Part shown: positions 1 to 8,841 of the stretch, piece by piece | Layout: each line of letters opens with the position of its first letter | How positions within the stretch are numbered: position 1 is the stretch's first letter | NCBI RefSeq assembly: GCF_014652095.1 | Contig: NZ_BMYD01000002.1 | Location: 1-64,000 of the forward strand | Direction of reading: 5' to 3' | Source: Cognatilysobacter bugurensis | GTDB taxonomy: Bacteria > Pseudomonadota > Gammaproteobacteria > Xanthomonadales > Xanthomonadaceae | DNA length: 64,000 nucleotides | Program-made: the position numbers and the translations under genes | Notes under the pieces: generated by a model | The model's input: the letters and a program-made list of their open reading frames with translations, nothing else | What the model was told of the DNA's origin: nothing | Database searches by the model: none

Positions 1-570
1 CAGCCGGTAGTAGAGCCGGTATCTACTTGGCGAAGCGAGCTGGCCTGCGGCCCCACAGGCGCATCCGCGCCGTGTCCTGCCGCGTCTGGCGCTATGTCTT
101 CCCATGTGCGAACGGCATCTCAACGTAGAGGAGTGGTCTCGCCGCCGGAGACTCAGCGGTCAGATGTGCGGGCGCCGCACGCTCATGTGCCAGTCTCCCG
201 CTCGGTCCGTCGCTCGCGTTACGGGTTGCGCTCAGTCCGCTCCGAGGTGATCGGCGCGGCCCGCCAGGTGGCGGCTTCGCGTTCTGCCGTTTCGGCGCGC
301 GAGTTGGTCGCGAACGCGCAGCGCAGGCGGTGTCGGCTCGTCGCTCTCTCGCGGTCAGCATGCCGCCGGTGCACACCACGCTGAGATCGGCTTAGTCGCG
401 GACCGGCTCGGAGACGAGCGGTGTCCCCAGGGTTTGCAGTGGCGTTCGCCCGCGCCTGCCCTCCGACAGTGTGGCCGTGCCCAACGGGCCCCCGCGCTTT
501 GCGTCGCAGCCGCTGTCGCCTTTGCGCCGACGGAGAAACGACAAAGGCTGTAGGTCTCAGCTTGGTTCGG

Positions 571-618
571 CTGTGGCGCTGTGGCGCTGTGGCGCTGTGG
601 CGCTGTGGCGCCGTGTCG
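571..618 (+). repeat. 8-bp tandem repeat, five perfect copies plus one degenerate
   Basis: CTGTGGCG is repeated head to tail five times without change (571-610) and followed by a degenerate unit CCGTGTCG (611-618). It lies in non-coding DNA about 80 bases beyond the end of the M28 peptidase gene. Short perfect repeats like this are prone to copy-number change by slipped-strand mispairing; whether the number matters here is unknown. Confidence 0.85.
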
Positions 619-641
619 CTACGCCGCTATGCGGTCGAAGC

Positions 642-672
642 GACTGCCGCCGGCGCGGAGCCGGCGGCAGTC
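642..672 (-). terminator. strong hairpin beyond the M28 peptidase gene
   Basis: A perfect 13-bp inverted repeat (GACTGCCGCCGGC with its complement) encloses a 5-base loop, 21 bases beyond the peptidase stop codon. There is no T-run after it in either direction, so it is not a textbook intrinsic terminator. It could pause or terminate transcription or protect the mRNA 3' end. Similar T-less hairpins follow other genes in this window. Confidence 0.5.
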
Positions 673-693
673 TGAAACCACCGTAAGCCGATC

Positions 694-2475
694 TCAGGGC
701 AACGGCTTGGCCGGGTTAGCGGGCGCGGTCTCGGCGGTGCGACCACGTTGGGCTTGCAGTTTGTCGCCCGCGGCCCGGAAAGCGTTGCCCTTGTACCAAG
801 TCGGCCAGCGCTCGCCGCTCGCCACCGTTCGGCCGACGGAGTACAGCGCTTCGAGGTCCTGCACGACGCCGGTGACGTTCCAGTCCGGCGTGTATTCGTC
901 GTCGGGCTTGTGATAGCGCTTGTCGCGATACGCGACCTGCGCCGCCTGGCCCGCCGCGGCGCCACCCTCGATGAGGTCGTCTCCGCCCTTCGCATACAGC
1001 GCGGGGACGCCGGCTTTCGCGAAATTGAAGTGGTCGGAACGGAAGTAGAAACCGTCCTCAGGCGTGGCCTCGGCGCGAAGGACCCGACCCTGCTGGTCGG
1101 CCGTCGTCTTGAGCAGGTCTTCGAGTTCGGAGCTGCCGAAGCCGACGACGGTCATGTCGCGGGACGGTCCGAGGACCGGCATCGCGTCAAGATTGATAAC
1201 CGCGACCGTCTTCTCGAGCGGCACCGCCGGATGCGCGACGTAATACTTCGAGCCCAAGAGGCCGGATTCTTCGAGCGTGACGCCCAGGAACACGACGCTA
1301 CGCTCGGGCTTCAGGTTCTGCGCGGCGAACGCGCCCGCGATTTCGAGAATGCCCGCCACGCCCGTCGCGTTGTCGACTGCGCCGTTGTAGATGGCGTCCT
1401 CGCCGGTCGGGGTGGTCGGCTCGCCGTGCCCCTCGTGGGCGTGGTCGCCCAGGTGGTCCCAGTGCGCCATGTAGACGACGGCTTCGTCCGGTCGCTTTGC
1501 GCCCGGCAGCATCGCCACGACGTTGCGCGAACTCTTGCGGGTGATCGTGCTGTCGAGGTCAAGCGAGGCAGATGCCTTGAGCGGCATCGCCTTGAAGCCG
1601 CTGCGGTTCGCGGCCCGGTACAGCGCGTCCAGGTCGTGGCCAAGATCACGGAATAGCGCTCGTGCAGCGTCGCCGCTGATCCAGCCCTGCGCCGGAAGGC
1701 GCGGATCCGGATCGTCCGCCGCCAGGAGGTCGAACTGCGCGCCTGACCAGGAGTTGCGCACGACGTCCCAGCCGTAGGACGCGCCTTCGTTGTCGTGCAC
1801 GATGATCGCGGCTTTCGCGCCCTGGCGCGCAGCTTCCTCAAACTTGTAGGTCCAGCGCCCGTAGTAGGTCATGCGCTTGCCTTCGAACAGCTCCGGGTCC
1901 TGCGCGTGGAAACCAGGGTCGTTGACGAGGATGACGACGGTCTTGCCCTTCACGTCGACGCCGGCGTAGTCGTTCCAGTTGTGCTCGGACGCGTTGACGC
2001 CGTAGCCGACGAACACGAGCTCGCTGTCGTCGAACGCAACCTTCGCCTCGCCGGTGCGCGTACCGACGACCATGTCCGTGCCGAACTTGAGTTCGCGCGG
2101 TTTGCCATCGACGGTCAGCTTGAGCACCGTCGACGGGTCCGCCGTGGTCTCGACCATCGGCACGGTCTGGAAATAGCTGTCGCCGTTGCCCGGCTTGAGG
2201 CCCATGCGCTCGAACTGCGCCTTGAGGTACTCGACGGTCTTTTCCTCGCCCGGGCTGCCGGGCGCGCGGCCGCCGAACTCGTCCGACGCGAGCGTCTTCA
2301 CGTGCGTCACGAAATCGTCGGCGTTGATCGCCGGTTCGAACGACGCAGTTGCAGCCGCCGCCGCGGGCGCGGCCGGCGCCGCTGCGGCCGCGGTGGGCTC
2401 GGCCCGGTCCTGCGAGCAAGCGGTCGAAAGCAGCGCCGCAGCCACGGCGGCGGCGAGCAGGGATTGTCGAAGCAT
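694..2475 (-). CDS. M28 family zinc aminopeptidase with PA domain, exported
   Basis: Predicted secreted or lipid-anchored metallopeptidase of 593 residues that removes N-terminal residues from peptides. The start at 2475 is preceded by GGGAGG seven bases upstream, which rules out the in-frame ATGs further out. The N-terminus is a signal peptide ending LLSTACS, with Cys20 in a plausible though not canonical lipobox, followed by an Ala/Pro-rich linker. A protease-associated insert occupies roughly residues 130-300. The M28 catalytic core is complete: HWDH near 338-341 (His and Asp ligands), VDNATG near 368, the LEESG glutamate pair near 402-403, an INLDAM aspartate and a final SDHFNF histidine. 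It stands alone, with the VNG-repeat gene 85 bases upstream on the same strand. Confidence 0.9.
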   Translation of the reverse strand: MLRQSLLAAAVAAALLSTACSQDRAEPTAAAAAPAAPAAAAATASFEPAINADDFVTHVKTLASDEFGGRAPGSPGEEKTVEYLKAQFERMGLKPGNGDSYFQTVPMVETTADPSTVLKLTVDGKPRELKFGTDMVVGTRTGEAKVAFDDSELVFVGYGVNASEHNWNDYAGVDVKGKTVVILVNDPGFHAQDPELFEGKRMTYYGRWTYKFEEAARQGAKAAIIVHDNEGASYGWDVVRNSWSGAQFDLLAADDPDPRLPAQGWISGDAARALFRDLGHDLDALYRAANRSGFKAMPLKASASLDLDSTITRKSSRNVVAMLPGAKRPDEAVVYMAHWDHLGDHAHEGHGEPTTPTGEDAIYNGAVDNATGVAGILEIAGAFAAQNLKPERSVVFLGVTLEESGLLGSKYYVAHPAVPLEKTVAVINLDAMPVLGPSRDMTVVGFGSSELEDLLKTTADQQGRVLRAEATPEDGFYFRSDHFNFAKAGVPALYAKGGDDLIEGGAAAGQAAQVAYRDKRYHKPDDEYTPDWNVTGVVQDLEALYSVGRTVASGERWPTWYKGNAFRAAGDKLQAQRGRTAETAPANPAKPLP

Positions 2476-2560
2476 GGCGCCTCCCATCATCGCCGGACAG
2501 CCCGGCATCGCCGCATTCTAGGCACGGCGTGGATGACGGCGGCTTGCGCTGCGAGGCGGC

Positions 2561-3226
2561 TCAGCGGTCCGGGGGCGTCGGGGTGCTGAAGCGGATCGCC
2601 TGCGCACCGCTGATCGCGCCAGTCATCGCGGTGTCGTGGACGTAGAGCACGACGTCGCGCTCGAAAGTGAGCGGGCCGTCGACGCGGGCGTTCGGGCCGA
2701 TCACGATGCGCGGCTTGCGGCGGATGCCCATGCCGAGCCACTGCGGCTGCTTTTCGACATGCAGCCCGCCGCGAACATGCGACCCGATGCCGACGGTGAT
2801 GTCGCCATTGACCGTGGAAATGCCACGGGCGACGTCCGTATCGACGAGGCCAATCGCGCCGTTCACGGTCTCGATCGCGCCGCCCACCGAACTGCCGCGG
2901 TCGATGAACACGCCGCCGTTGACGGTCTCGACATTGCCGCCGAGCGTGCTGCCCGCGCCGATGCGGATGGCGCCGTTGACCGTTTCGATCCCGGCGGTGC
3001 GCGCATTCGCGTCCACGTGCACGCCGCCGTTAACGGTCTCCACGTTGCCGGCCTGCGCGCCTGCGCCCACGCGGATGCTGCCGTTGACCGTCTCGAGGTT
3101 GCCGTAGCGCTGTCCGGCTTCGGCGGTGATGCTGCCGTTGACCTTCTCGATGTCGTTGCCGGAGGCGAACGCGGGGCCGGTCACGGCGACGGCGAGGGAC
3201 ACGGCAAGGGCGGTGCGCAGGATCAT
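2561..3226 (-). CDS. exported VNG-repeat protein, predicted beta-solenoid
   Basis: A 221-residue periplasmic or surface protein of unknown function. The start at 3226 gives a clean signal peptide cut after AFAS, with a GGAGA ribosome site six bases upstream. From residue 26 to about 153 it consists of seven consecutive repeats with consensus (I/V)ETVNGxIxVxxGxxxGN. The VNG triplets fall at residues 29, 47, 65, 83, 102, 121 and 139, a spacing of 18-19 residues. That periodicity and the alternating hydrophobics suggest a right- or left-handed beta-helix, resembling DUF4097- or bactofilin-like repeats. A non-repetitive C-terminus (about 155-221) contains basic and hydrophobic strands. No catalytic motif is visible. 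The gene is divergent from gpmI. Confidence 0.75.
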   Translation of the reverse strand: MILRTALAVSLAVAVTGPAFASGNDIEKVNGSITAEAGQRYGNLETVNGSIRVGAGAQAGNVETVNGGVHVDANARTAGIETVNGAIRIGAGSTLGGNVETVNGGVFIDRGSSVGGAIETVNGAIGLVDTDVARGISTVNGDITVGIGSHVRGGLHVEKQPQWLGMGIRRKPRIVIGPNARVDGPLTFERDVVLYVHDTAMTGAISGAQAIRFSTPTPPDR

Positions 3227-3350
3227 GGCGGATCTCCGGAACAGTGGGAAAGCCGTCGACGACGGCACGCCCGGGCTTCACCGGTCGCACGGCTACAATC
3301 GCACTCCTGCTTTTCCTGGGCATCTGCCCGAAGTCACAGGGACCTCCGTC

Positions 3351-4904
3351 GTGTCCGATTCGAGTTCAAGCGCGCGCTCCACTCCCGCCATCACCCCCGT
3401 GGTGCTGATGATCCTCGACGGTTGGGGCCATCGCGACGAGCCCGAGGACAACGCACTCGCACAGGCAGACCTTCCGAACTGGCACGCGCTGGTCGCCGCG
3501 TGCCCGCACACGCTGATCCACACCGAGGGTCGCCACGTCGGGCTGCCGGACGGGCAGATGGGCAACTCGGAAGTCGGCCACATGAACCTCGGTGCCGGCC
3601 GCATCGTCTATCAGGACCTCACGCGCATCGACTGCGCGATCGAGGACGGCAGCTTTTTCGACAACGACGAGCTGCGCGCGGCCTGTGCCGCCGCGAAGTC
3701 GAGCGGTGGCACCTTGCACTTGATGGGCCTGCTGTCGCCCGGCGGCGTGCACAGCCATGAGCAGCACATCTTCGCGATGCTCGACCTCGCCCGTCGCCAG
3801 GGCGTGGAGCGGATCGCCGTGCACGCGTTCCTCGATGGCCGCGACACGCCGCCGCGCTCAGCGCGCGAGAGCATTGAAGCGCTGCAGGCCGAGTGCGACC
3901 GCATTGACGGCGCGCGCATCGCGTCGGTCAGCGGCCGCTACTACGTGATGGACCGCGACAAGCGCTGGGACCGCGTGCGCCGCGCCTGGGACGCGATCGT
4001 CGAGGCGCAGGGCGAGCACCGCGCCGACACCGCGCTCAAAGCGCTCGACGCCGCGTACGGCCGCGGCGAGAACGACGAGTTCGTGCTGCCCACCGTCATC
4101 GACGGCGGCGCGCCGGTGCGCGACGGCGACGCAATCGTGTTCATGAATTTCCGCGCTGACCGCGCGCGCCAGCTGACTGCCGCATTCGTGCTGCCCGGGT
4201 TCGACGGCTTCGACGCACGTCGTCCGCAGCTGGCACGCTACGTGTGCCTCACAGAATACGATGCCAAGCTGCCGGCCCCGGTCGCGTTCGGACCCGAGGA
4301 CCTGCGCAACACCCTGGGTGAAGTGCTCGCCGCGCGCGGCCTGCGCCAGCTGCGCATCGCCGAGACCGAAAAATACGCGCACGTGACGTTCTTCTTCAGC
4401 GGCGGCCGCGAGGAGGAGTTCGACGGCGAAACGCGCACCCTGGTGCCGAGCCCGAAAGTCGCGACCTACGACCTGCAGCCCGAGATGAGCTGCCCCGAGG
4501 TCACCGAAAAGCTCGTCGCTGCGATCCGCAGCCGCGAGGTCGACGTCGCGATCTGCAACATCGCCAACCCCGACATGGTCGGCCACAGCGGCATCCTGGC
4601 GGCGGCCATCAAGGCGGCCGAAGCGGTCGATATCGCGATCGGCGCGGTGCGCGCGGCCGTGGCCGAGGTCGGCGGCGCGCTGATCGTCACGGCCGACCAC
4701 GGCAACGTCGAAATGATGCGCGACGCCGAGAGCGGCCAGCCGCACACGGCGCACACGATCGGACCGGTGCCGTTTGTCTACTGCGGGCCTCGAGAAGCGA
4801 GCCTGCGCAGCGGCGGCGCGCTCCGCGACGTGGCCCCGACGATCCTGGACCTGCTCGGCGTCGACCGACCGGCCGAAATGACCGGCACCAGCCTGCTCGG
4901 ATGA
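3351..4904 (+). CDS. gpmI: 2,3-bisphosphoglycerate-independent phosphoglycerate mutase
   Basis: Interconverts 3- and 2-phosphoglycerate in glycolysis and gluconeogenesis, using two metal ions and a phosphoserine intermediate. The predicted product is 517 residues, normal for the family. The GTG at 3351 is chosen because AGGGA lies eight bases upstream and the next residues lead directly into the conserved LMILDGWG metal-binding strand. The nucleophilic serine is in [14 protein letters not shown] near residue 73. Later markers are [33 protein letters not shown] and TADHGNVE, all characteristic of the alkaline-phosphatase-fold mutase. The stop codon overlaps the start of the EnvC-like gene (ATGA), so the two are translationally coupled, an arrangement known from other proteobacteria. 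Confidence 0.97.
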   Translation: MSDSSSSARSTPAITPVVLMILDGWGHRDEPEDNALAQADLPNWHALVAACPHTLIHTEGRHVGLPDGQMGNSEVGHMNLGAGRIVYQDLTRIDCAIEDGSFFDNDELRAACAAAKSSGGTLHLMGLLSPGGVHSHEQHIFAMLDLARRQGVERIAVHAFLDGRDTPPRSARESIEALQAECDRIDGARIASVSGRYYVMDRDKRWDRVRRAWDAIVEAQGEHRADTALKALDAAYGRGENDEFVLPTVIDGGAPVRDGDAIVFMNFRADRARQLTAAFVLPGFDGFDARRPQLARYVCLTEYDAKLPAPVAFGPEDLRNTLGEVLAARGLRQLRIAETEKYAHVTFFFSGGREEEFDGETRTLVPSPKVATYDLQPEMSCPEVTEKLVAAIRSREVDVAICNIANPDMVGHSGILAAAIKAAEAVDIAIGAVRAAVAEVGGALIVTADHGNVEMMRDAESGQPHTAHTIGPVPFVYCGPREASLRSGGALRDVAPTILDLLGVDRPAEMTGTSLLG

Positions 4905-6106
4905 ACCGGGCGCTGCGCACGGTCGCGGGCGCGTTCATCGCGGTGTGCGCGCTTGCGTGCACGTCCGCCACTGCCCAGGACCGGCGCGAGGCCGAGCGCA
5001 AGCTCGAGGCGCTGCGTCGCGAAATCGGCAGCGTCGCCGCGGAGCGCCGCCGCATCGAGGGCGAGCGCGGCGACGCGACGCGCGCGTTGCGCGAACTCGA
5101 TGCCGAGCTCGGCACCGCGGAGCGCCGCGTGCGTGAACTCGAGGAGCGCCTCGAGCGCGACGAGGCCGCGCTTGCCGACGTGCAGCGCCGCCGCGACGCA
5201 TCGAAGGCGTCGCTGCAGAGCGTTCGCGAGGCGCTGGCGCGGCTGCTGCGCGCGGCGTATTCGCAGGGCGACACCGCACCGCTCAAGGCGGTGCTCGCGC
5301 ACGACCGCGTCGACGAGGCGCGCCGCGCACTCGTCTACCAGCAGTACCTGCAGCGCGAGCGCACGCAACGCATCGCAGCGATCAACACGCAACTGCGCGA
5401 ACTCGACGCACTCGAGCGCGACGTGGCCGCGCGGCGCAGCGAACTCGATGCGCTGCGCGTCGAGCAGCGGGCGCAGCTCGCTTCGCTTGAGCAGGCACGC
5501 GGCGAACGCGCGAAGCTCGTCGCGCAACTCGACGCCCGCTATGCCGACCGGCGCAGCCGCGAGCAGGCGCTCGGCCGTGACGCGCAGGCCCTCGAACGGT
5601 TGCTGCGCCAGCTGCGCGCCGCCGCGGCTGCGCGCGAGAAGGCACGGCGCGAAGCGGCCGCCCGCGCCGCGCGGGCGCCGGCCGAACCCAAGACCGCAAA
5701 GCCCAAGACGCCGGCACGCACGCCGCAGGTGGGCGGCGCCGGCTGGCCGGCGTCGGGCGCGTTGCTCGCCGGATTCGGCGCGCGCATGCCCGACGGCCGC
5801 CGCAGCGATGGCCTGCTGATCGGCGCCGACGCCGGAAGCGCGGTGAAATCAGTAGGCGAGGGCACCGTCGTCTATGCGGAATGGATGACCGGCTACGGCT
5901 TGCTCGCAATCGTCGACCATGGCGATGGCCACATGAGCCTGTACGCGCATAACGCCGCACTGCTCAAGTCGACGGGCGACCGCGTGCGACGCGGCGAGGC
6001 ACTCGCCACCGTCGGCACGTCGGGCGGCCACGGTCGCCCGGCGCTGTATTTCGAATTGCGTCGCAACGGCGCCCCCGTGAACCCCGCGACGTGGCTGCGC
6101 CGGTGA
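4901..6106 (+). CDS. envC: EnvC-like murein hydrolase activator (coiled coil plus degenerate LytM domain)
   Basis: A 401-residue periplasmic protein expected to recruit and activate cell-division N-acetylmuramoyl-L-alanine amidases. A signal peptide (about residues 1-25) is followed by a long Arg/Glu/Ala-rich coiled coil to about residue 260, an Ala/Pro/Lys linker, and an M23/LytM domain to the end. The domain keeps the SLYAH strand but the first zinc-ligand region reads LLIGADAG without histidine, and the usual HxH is replaced by LYFEL. It therefore lacks a full zinc site, as EnvC does, and is more likely an activator than an enzyme. It overlaps gpmI by four bases and is followed 59 bases later by the S41 protease. 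Confidence 0.88.
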   Translation: MNRALRTVAGAFIAVCALACTSATAQDRREAERKLEALRREIGSVAAERRRIEGERGDATRALRELDAELGTAERRVRELEERLERDEAALADVQRRRDASKASLQSVREALARLLRAAYSQGDTAPLKAVLAHDRVDEARRALVYQQYLQRERTQRIAAINTQLRELDALERDVAARRSELDALRVEQRAQLASLEQARGERAKLVAQLDARYADRRSREQALGRDAQALERLLRQLRAAAAAREKARREAAARAARAPAEPKTAKPKTPARTPQVGGAGWPASGALLAGFGARMPDGRRSDGLLIGADAGSAVKSVGEGTVVYAEWMTGYGLLAIVDHGDGHMSLYAHNAALLKSTGDRVRRGEALATVGTSGGHGRPALYFELRRNGAPVNPATWLRR

Positions 6107-6165
6107 CCGGCGAACCTGCGACGCGAATTACGGTCCAATCGGCTATCGAGTCCGGAGTCGTGCCC

Positions 6166-7428
6166 ATGTTCAAGCGATCCCTCCTGGCCGCTGCGCTCGC
6201 GCTCGGCCTCACGCCCGCCTTCGCGCAGCGCACGCCGACGCCCACAGCCACGCCGGAGACGACCGCTTCGAAGGTGCCGCTCGACGAGATCCGCCGATAC
6301 GTCGAGGTCTACAACGCGATCAAGCAGGCGTACGTCGAGCCGGTCGACGACGCCAAGCTCATGCAGTCAGCGGTGCGCGGGCTGTTGTTCCAGCTCGACC
6401 CGCACAGCGTCTACCTCGACAAGGCCGAGGCCGCCGACTTCGAGGAAGGCGCGCGGGGCGCGTACGAGGGCATCGGCGTCGAGCTGCAGCGCCAGCCGAA
6501 CGGCACGCTGCGCGTCATCGCGCCGATCGACGGCACGCCCGCCACGCGCGCGGGCGTCAAAGCAGGCGACGTGATCATCGCGATCGACGGCAAGCCGTTC
6601 AAGGTCGACGAAGGCGACAGCTCGGCGCCGCTGCGGGGCAAGGCGGGCTCGACGGTGGTGCTGACGATCCTGCGCGAGGGGCGCGACAAGCCGCTCGAGA
6701 TCCCCGTCACGCGCGAGACCATCCAGATCGCGAGCGTGCGTTCGCGCATGCTCGAGCCCGGGTACGGCTACGTGCGCATCAGCGCGTTCCAGGCCGACAC
6801 GGCCGACGCGTTCGCGCGGGAACTCGACGCGCTCCAGAAACAGGCCGGAGGCGCGTTGCGCGGCCTCGTCATCGACCTGCGCAGCAACCCCGGCGGCCTG
6901 CTCACCGCTGCCGTGCAGATCGCCGACGACCTGCTCGAGCGCGGCCAGATTGTGAGCACCCGCGGGCGCATCGCGATCACGGATGCGCAGTTCAGGGCGA
7001 CGCCGGGCGATCGGTTGAACGGCGCGCCCGTCACGGTGCTCGTCGATGCCGGATCGGCCAGCGCGTCGGAAGTGCTGGCCGGCGCCCTGGCCGACCACGA
7101 CCGCGCGCGGATTGTCGGCAGCCGGACGTTCGGCAAGGGCTCGGTGCAGACGCTGCTACCGCTCGACAACGGCGACTCGGTCAAGCTCACGACGGCGCGC
7201 TATTACACGCCGGACGGCCGCTCGATCCAGGCCGCGGGCATCGCGCCGGACGTGGTACTGAGCCCCGAGGGCGACACCGAGGCACAGCCCGACCGCGTGA
7301 CCGAAGCCGACCTGCCCGGGCACCTGCGCGGCGACGCGGAGGGCGCGCCGGCCGGTGACGTGCTCGAGGGAGAGGCGCCGATCGCGGCCGCGCTCGCCGA
7401 GCTCAAGAAGATGAAGGCCGCGCGGTAA
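6166..7428 (+). CDS. ctpA: S41 family C-terminal processing peptidase
   Basis: Periplasmic serine protease of 420 residues that recognises C-terminal tails through a PDZ domain. The ATG at 6166 begins a good signal peptide (cut near AFAQ); a GTG six bases upstream is an alternative. The PDZ domain spans about residues 95-180 (GVELQRQPNG, ATRAGVKAGD). The protease core contains LVIDLRSNPGGLL, the GSASASE nucleophile motif and the GKGSVQ general-base lysine, so the Ser/Lys dyad is intact. The order gpmI - envC - ctp on one strand is a familiar proteobacterial arrangement and suggests co-transcription. A convergent hairpin follows the stop. Confidence 0.93.
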   Translation: MFKRSLLAAALALGLTPAFAQRTPTPTATPETTASKVPLDEIRRYVEVYNAIKQAYVEPVDDAKLMQSAVRGLLFQLDPHSVYLDKAEAADFEEGARGAYEGIGVELQRQPNGTLRVIAPIDGTPATRAGVKAGDVIIAIDGKPFKVDEGDSSAPLRGKAGSTVVLTILREGRDKPLEIPVTRETIQIASVRSRMLEPGYGYVRISAFQADTADAFARELDALQKQAGGALRGLVIDLRSNPGGLLTAAVQIADDLLERGQIVSTRGRIAITDAQFRATPGDRLNGAPVTVLVDAGSASASEVLAGALADHDRARIVGSRTFGKGSVQTLLPLDNGDSVKLTTARYYTPDGRSIQAAGIAPDVVLSPEGDTEAQPDRVTEADLPGHLRGDAEGAPAGDVLEGEAPIAAALAELKKMKAAR

Positions 7429-7438
7429 GCCACCGGCT

Positions 7439-7467
7439 CGCCGGCCGCATGGACATCGCGGCCGGCG
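7439..7467. terminator. GC-rich hairpin between convergent genes
   Basis: A perfect 10-bp inverted repeat CGCCGGCCGC with a 9-base loop fills most of the 42-base gap between the S41 protease stop (7428) and the DUF1820 stop (7471). It is placed to serve both convergent transcripts. It has no T-run on either strand, so its termination activity is inferred from position and stem strength only. Confidence 0.5.
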
Positions 7468-7470
7468 GAC

Positions 7471-7791
7471 TCAGCGCGGCTTGGCGGGCAGCGGGAACGG
7501 CGTGACGACCTTCTCGCCGGTCGTCGCGTCGCGGATCGCCGACTGGCCTTTGCGCTCGACTTCCTCGATGCGCACGATGCTGTGCATCGGCAGGTGCAGC
7601 ACGCGGGTGTTGCCGAACTCGTCTCGCAGCCGCTCCTCGGTCGGGTCGATCACCACGCCGTCGTGCACGTCGAACACGAGTTCGCCGACCTCGGTGAAGC
7701 CCCACAGCGCGCCCGATCCGACATGACGGGCATAGAGTTCGTACACCTTGCCTGCGTTGAGGAAGGTGACCTTGTAGAGCGTCTTGGGCAT
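7471..7791 (-). CDS. DUF1820 family protein
   Basis: A 106-residue cytoplasmic protein of unknown function. The sequence matches the DUF1820 pattern along its length: YKVTFLNAGKVYELYAR at the start, GFTEVGELVFDVHDG and VVIDPTEERLRDEF in the middle, and LPMHSIVRIEEVE near the end. No signal peptide, membrane segment or catalytic motif is visible. Start at 7791; the N-terminal methionine leads directly into the conserved first strand. It is a widespread gammaproteobacterial gene that gives no clue to its job here; the neighbours on either side are unrelated. Confidence 0.85.
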   Translation of the reverse strand: MPKTLYKVTFLNAGKVYELYARHVGSGALWGFTEVGELVFDVHDGVVIDPTEERLRDEFGNTRVLHLPMHSIVRIEEVERKGQSAIRDATTGEKVVTPFPLPAKPR

Positions 7792-7954
7792 GGCGTGTGG
7801 CAGGCGGGGAAGGGCGGCGGCGCCGTACGACGCCAGCCTGCACGATGGGGCTGGCGGCCGTGCTTCTCAAGGCGGTAGCGTGGATTTGCCGACGCGGCGT
7901 CAGGTTCGGAGCGAGCTGTCGAGTGCCATGCGGCCCCGTTGTCGGAAGCCCGCT

Positions 7955-8647
7955 TCAGAAACCGCGCTTGCGCCGCAGCCGACGCGCGATCGCCCGCCGC
8001 GCGATCAACGCGAACGCACCGCCAAACGCAAAGCCCGCGAGGTGGGCCGCCCACGCGACCGCGCCGAACGCCGGCCCGATGAACGTGTACAGCAACTGCA
8101 ACGCCGCCCACAGGCCAATCAGCAGCGCTGCCGGTGCCCGCACGAACTGTAGATAGAGCCCGAGCGGCAGCACGACGCCGAGTCTCGCGCCCGGGAACAG
8201 CGCGAGGTAGGCGCCGATCAGGGCAGACACCGCGCCGCTCGCGCCGATTACGAGCCGGTCGGGCGTGCCGATCGACAACACGGTCGCAAGGTTCGCCATC
8301 GCGCCGCCGAGCAGGAACAGGCCGAGCAGCCGCCACGGCCCCATCGCGCGTTCGGCAGGCAGGCCGAAGATAAGCAAAAACAACAAATTGCCGAGCAGAT
8401 GGGCCCAGTCCGCGTGCAGGAATACAGCGGTCGCGAGGCGGCCGAGCGTGCCGTCGCGCAGGGCCTGCTGCCAGGCTGCGCCGCTGTCGAGGCCGCCGGT
8501 CAGCGCGCCCCAGTCGAGCATGAGCGCGCGCTGCTCGGCTTCTGGCATCGCGATCGCGACCACGAAGCTGCCCCACAGCGCTGCGAACAGCAGCGGCGTC
8601 GCCCAGCGCGGGCGGCGCTTTACGCGGGCGGGCAGGGCGACGAACAT
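7955..8647 (-). CDS. rhomboid family intramembrane serine protease
   Basis: A 230-residue polytopic membrane protein that cleaves substrates within the bilayer. The family signature is complete: HLLGN after the first helices, the catalytic serine in IGASG near residue 137 and the catalytic histidine in AAHLAGF near residue 202. At least six hydrophobic segments are visible, and the tail is very basic (RRAIARRLRRKR), consistent with a cytoplasmic C-terminus. ATG at 8647 is preferred; a TTG directly upstream would add one residue. No strong ribosome site is visible. The gene stands alone between DUF1820 and the divergent porin. Confidence 0.9.
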   Translation of the reverse strand: MFVALPARVKRRPRWATPLLFAALWGSFVVAIAMPEAEQRALMLDWGALTGGLDSGAAWQQALRDGTLGRLATAVFLHADWAHLLGNLLFLLIFGLPAERAMGPWRLLGLFLLGGAMANLATVLSIGTPDRLVIGASGAVSALIGAYLALFPGARLGVVLPLGLYLQFVRAPAALLIGLWAALQLLYTFIGPAFGAVAWAAHLAGFAFGGAFALIARRAIARRLRRKRGF

Positions 8648-8841
8648 CAATCTGAACCCGCCGCAGAACCTGCGAGCGACGCACGCCGAGTTGTTACATT
8701 GGGGTGAAGGGGCGCGCTATAGTGCATACGACGTCGTACGTTGGACGAGACACGGGGCACAAGGCCGCGTCGTCCGCCGCGGCGGCGGCACACACGGATC
8801 GCCATGGCGTCCGACCCAAATTCCAGCGGAGATTACACGTC

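Larger units (their letters stand above)
1..693. other. gene-poor leader, no recognised gene
   Basis: I find no coding region I can support here. Open frames exist on both strands, but their translations are Arg/Ser/Ala-rich with no motif, signal peptide or ribosome binding site, as expected of random frames in GC-rich DNA. The stretch carries an 8-bp tandem repeat (571-618) and a perfect hairpin (642-672), annotated separately. It lies downstream of the minus-strand peptidase gene that ends at 694. A gene entering from the left of the window cannot be excluded for the first few dozen bases. Confidence 0.5.

Noticed and set aside
92-384. Two overlapping short frames on opposite strands in the left leader
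   Set aside because: Both are Arg/Ser/Pro-rich, lack starts with ribosome sites, and show no family resemblance.
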